A DNA stretch of 42,673 nucleotides from an uncultured Lachnospiraceae bacterium. GTDB taxonomy: Bacteria > Bacillota > Clostridia > Lachnospirales > Lachnospiraceae. A model generated the notes under the pieces. That model searched no databases. It saw only the letters and a list, made by a program, of their open reading frames with translations, and was not told the DNA's origin. The translations under genes were made by a program, and so were the position numbers. Positions 40,944 to 42,673 of this stretch are shown in pieces (the first letter of the stretch is position 1; each line of letters begins with the position of its first letter). The stretch spans positions 1 to 42,673 of the forward strand of contig CAJUMB010000029.1 of NCBI GenBank assembly GCA_910587105.1, in the 5' to 3' direction.

Positions 40944-42044
40944 CTAAATGCGTATATGTAAAATTGGGTGCAGGATATATACGCCATAGGGCACTTGATA
41001 GTTCCTGCTGTAACTCTTTGCTTCGGCAAATAGAGGGTCATAGACCAGTCCATTGATTTCTGCCCACCCATGACCCAGGCCTCCTCGTCCATCACTGTCA
41101 ACACATACATAGACATTTTGATATCCCAATGCTTTTGCCAGGTAGGCGAAAGCGGCAGCGTCAGAATGGCAGTTTCCCCCTTTTCGGATAAAATGGTCAT
41201 TTGCATATACAGCCGGCCATCCTTTAAAATTGCTGAATCCCCGGTAAGTAATGTAAGGTTTGGATATTACCCAGTCAAAGCATTTTTTTAATTTCTGGGC
41301 TTGGGTCATCTGCGGTGTGGTAATCCGTGCAGCAATGGATTTGGCAGTCTGCAGAGTCTCAAAATCCTGTGCCTGAAGTCTATCCATTTTTCTGCCATTG
41401 GCGTGATAATATTTTGAACCTGTTTTTTTCGCCAGCAGAACCCCCTTTTCATTCAGATAATATGTGGTAGACTTCACTTTTTTGGTGCCTGTCTGCATAA
41501 TTCCCTTTTTATTAAAATAATAACGTTTTTTCCCGATTTTTTGAAGCCCTGTTACTCTGGCGCCATTTGGACCGAAATAGGACTTTTTGGATTGAAAGGT
41601 TTTCCAGCCCTTTTTCATGACTCCGTTTTTATTCAAATAATAGACCTGCTTGTCCACTGTGACCAACCTGTCTTTTAGAATCACCCCGTTTTTATCGGTG
41701 CGGTATTTTTTTCTGCCTGTGGTCCCCCAGGAATCTCTCAGCAGATATCCTTTTTTGTCAAAAAAGTATTGCCTGCGGCTGATGGACACCAGACCTGTCA
41801 AATACCGTCCCTGGCGGTAATATTTTTTTCTGCCATCTGCCATGGTATTCCAGCCGTTTTTCGGTTTTTCCGGAATTACATCAGGGATGGGCGGGGGAAC
41901 TGGAGATACAGAGGGTGCCGGTGTTATGCCGGGAACGTCCCCAGATACTGCCAGAACCGGCCGGAGCGGGCAGACTATGCAGAACAGCAGTATCATCAGC
42001 AATGCCTCAGTTGAATTTAAAAAGCATTTTCTATTCTTTTTCAT
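40944..42044 (-). CDS. Secreted repeat protein with transglutaminase-like domain
   Basis: This 366-residue protein has a signal peptide (MKKNRKCFLN, then hydrophobic LLMILLFCIVCPL, cut near residue 32) and a Pro-rich linker (PAPSVSPVPPPIPDV). Several aromatic/Gly repeats of the cell-wall-binding (choline-binding-like) type span residues about 65-215 (KYYRQGRYLTGL, QYFFDKKGY, KQVYYLNKNGVMKKGW, KRYYFNKKGIMQTG). A C-terminal transglutaminase-like domain has the triad Cys292 (GGNCHSDAAAF), His325 (GHGWAE) and Asp336 (VYDPLF). It could be a surface protease or crosslinker. Family function is not established. It is 30 nt downstream of the phosphatase gene. Confidence 0.88.
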   Translation of the reverse strand: MKKNRKCFLNSTEALLMILLFCIVCPLRPVLAVSGDVPGITPAPSVSPVPPPIPDVIPEKPKNGWNTMADGRKKYYRQGRYLTGLVSISRRQYFFDKKGYLLRDSWGTTGRKKYRTDKNGVILKDRLVTVDKQVYYLNKNGVMKKGWKTFQSKKSYFGPNGARVTGLQKIGKKRYYFNKKGIMQTGTKKVKSTTYYLNEKGVLLAKKTGSKYYHANGRKMDRLQAQDFETLQTAKSIAARITTPQMTQAQKLKKCFDWVISKPYITYRGFSNFKGWPAVYANDHFIRKGGNCHSDAAAFAYLAKALGYQNVYVCVDSDGRGGLGHGWAEINGLVYDPLFAEAKSYSRNYQVPYGVYILHPILHIRI

Positions 42045-42074
42045 AATGTCTTCCTTTTCTTTGGTTCAATGCTT

Positions 42075-42539
42075 TTAACAAGAGCCTGCATTTGTCAATT
42101 GGTCTAATATGCCCTGACAGCCCTCTGCCACATCTCTCCATGTGGCGTCAAAGTCCCCGGTATACCAGGGGTCGGCAACATCACCCGGCCGGCTGGTGTA
42201 GTCCAGAAGCAGATGTATTTTTCCATCTGGGTCTCCCCCGCAGATTCTGTGCATATTGTGAAGATTCGCGTGATCCATTCCAATAAGCAGGTCATAATCA
42301 TGGTAATCTCTGCTCCTAAGCTGGCGGGCCGTTTTTCCAGTACAGTCAATTCCGTGTTCAGAAAGCTTTTTACGAGCAGGCGGATAGACCGGATTGCCCA
42401 GCTCCTCACGGCTGGTAGCGGCAGACTCAATGTGAAATTGAGATTCCAAGCGGGCTTCCGCTGTCATATGTTTCATTACAAATTCGGCCATTGGGCTTCT
42501 GCATATGTTGCCGTGGCAGACGAAAAGTATCTTAATCAT
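42075..42539 (-). CDS. Low-molecular-weight protein tyrosine phosphatase
   Basis: This 154-residue phosphatase has the P-loop VCHGNICRSPMAEFV with Cys8 as nucleophile and Arg14, in the CX5R(S/T) signature. The general acid loop DPWYTGDFDATW is near the C terminus, and residues GMDHANLHNM match the family. Bacterial LMW-PTPs often act on tyrosine kinases or small phosphoproteins. The ATG at 42539 has GGAGG 10 nt upstream. The gene lies first in a two-gene minus-strand pair with the secreted transglutaminase-like protein. Confidence 0.94.
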   Translation of the reverse strand: MIKILFVCHGNICRSPMAEFVMKHMTAEARLESQFHIESAATSREELGNPVYPPARKKLSEHGIDCTGKTARQLRSRDYHDYDLLIGMDHANLHNMHRICGGDPDGKIHLLLDYTSRPGDVADPWYTGDFDATWRDVAEGCQGILDQLTNAGSC

Positions 42540-42568
42540 AATATAAATTCCTCCTAAAATGCGTTGAA

Positions 42569-42662
42569 TTGCCGTGTTTTGGCACGTTTTGCGAGGTTTA
42601 TTTTTTCAAATAAAATTATTAAAAAAATCACAGAATAAGCAAAACGGGGCAAAATGTGGCAA
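42569..42662. repeat. Imperfect 24-bp inverted repeat at the right edge
   Basis: Arms at 42569-42592 and 42639-42662 match at about 19 of 24 positions (TTGCC-N3-TTTTG and CGTTTTGC are shared). A 46-nt AT-rich stretch lies between. It precedes the phosphatase gene. It may be an operator pair or a mobile-element end; no gene is visible here. Confidence 0.45.
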
Positions 42663-42673
42663 GTTGAAGCCGT

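Overview
The window is chromosomal DNA of an anaerobic Firmicute, most likely a Lachnospiraceae member (Clostridia). The reasons are the rimP-nusA-ylxR-ylxQ-infB-rbfA-nrnA-truB-ribF-rpsO-pnp order, several TTG starts with strong GGAGG ribosome sites, a feoA-feoA-feoB iron operon, DUF1292/DUF4364 genes and an acetogen-style corrinoid methyl-transfer module. The genus is not resolved; a Blautia- or Dorea-like genome would fit (inference).

Left edge (1-3660): a decayed IS3-type OrfA fragment lies just downstream of a clear cobalamin riboswitch on the minus strand, so the riboswitch has no visible intact target here. To its right is a minus-strand ferrous-iron operon: two small FeoA proteins, FeoB, a truncated Fur-like winged-helix protein and a 47-residue cysteine-rich membrane peptide. 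It is read from a near-consensus promoter flanked by two Fur-box-like sites.

3706-8885: a Na+/proline symporter (putP), a DUF5662 protein and a GH13 debranching-enzyme homologue overlap as one minus-strand operon. The GH13 protein has lost nearly all catalytic residues. A DUF1292 gene diverges from it, and the two promoters appear to share one palindromic -35 hexamer. A dUTPase follows.

9013-22147: a long minus-strand information-processing block. It reads, in transcription order, rimP, nusA (with a long acidic tail), ylxR, ylxQ, infB (with six 51-bp Gly/Gln/Arg/Asn repeats), rbfA, nrnA, truB, ribF, a Na/Pi cotransporter, then rpsO and pnp from their own promoter, and dut. The rimP promoter is near-consensus and is followed by a 15-bp leader hairpin.

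22323-26140: a plus-strand TetR - small ORF - FtsX-type permease - ABC ATPase cassette with a self-contained promoter and a perfect TetR operator. It sits between minus-strand housekeeping genes and looks like an inserted efflux or resistance module.

26149-30603: topoisomerase IV-type parC and parE, and tRNA-Glu(CTC) with promoter and terminator.

30656-35407: a corrinoid module made of a corrinoid protein, a methyltetrahydrofolate-type methyltransferase, a divergent PucR/CdaR-type regulator and a short RACE-like corrinoid activator. No substrate-specific methyltransferase I is present and the activator has no Fe-S domain.

35427-42673: a plus-strand PHP phosphoesterase - YerC - radical SAM - DUF4364 run, then rarA and sfsA (minus), a flavodoxin under a MerR-type 19-bp-spacer promoter (plus), a secreted repeat/transglutaminase-like protein and a low-molecular-weight tyrosine phosphatase (minus), and an AT-rich right edge with an imperfect inverted repeat.
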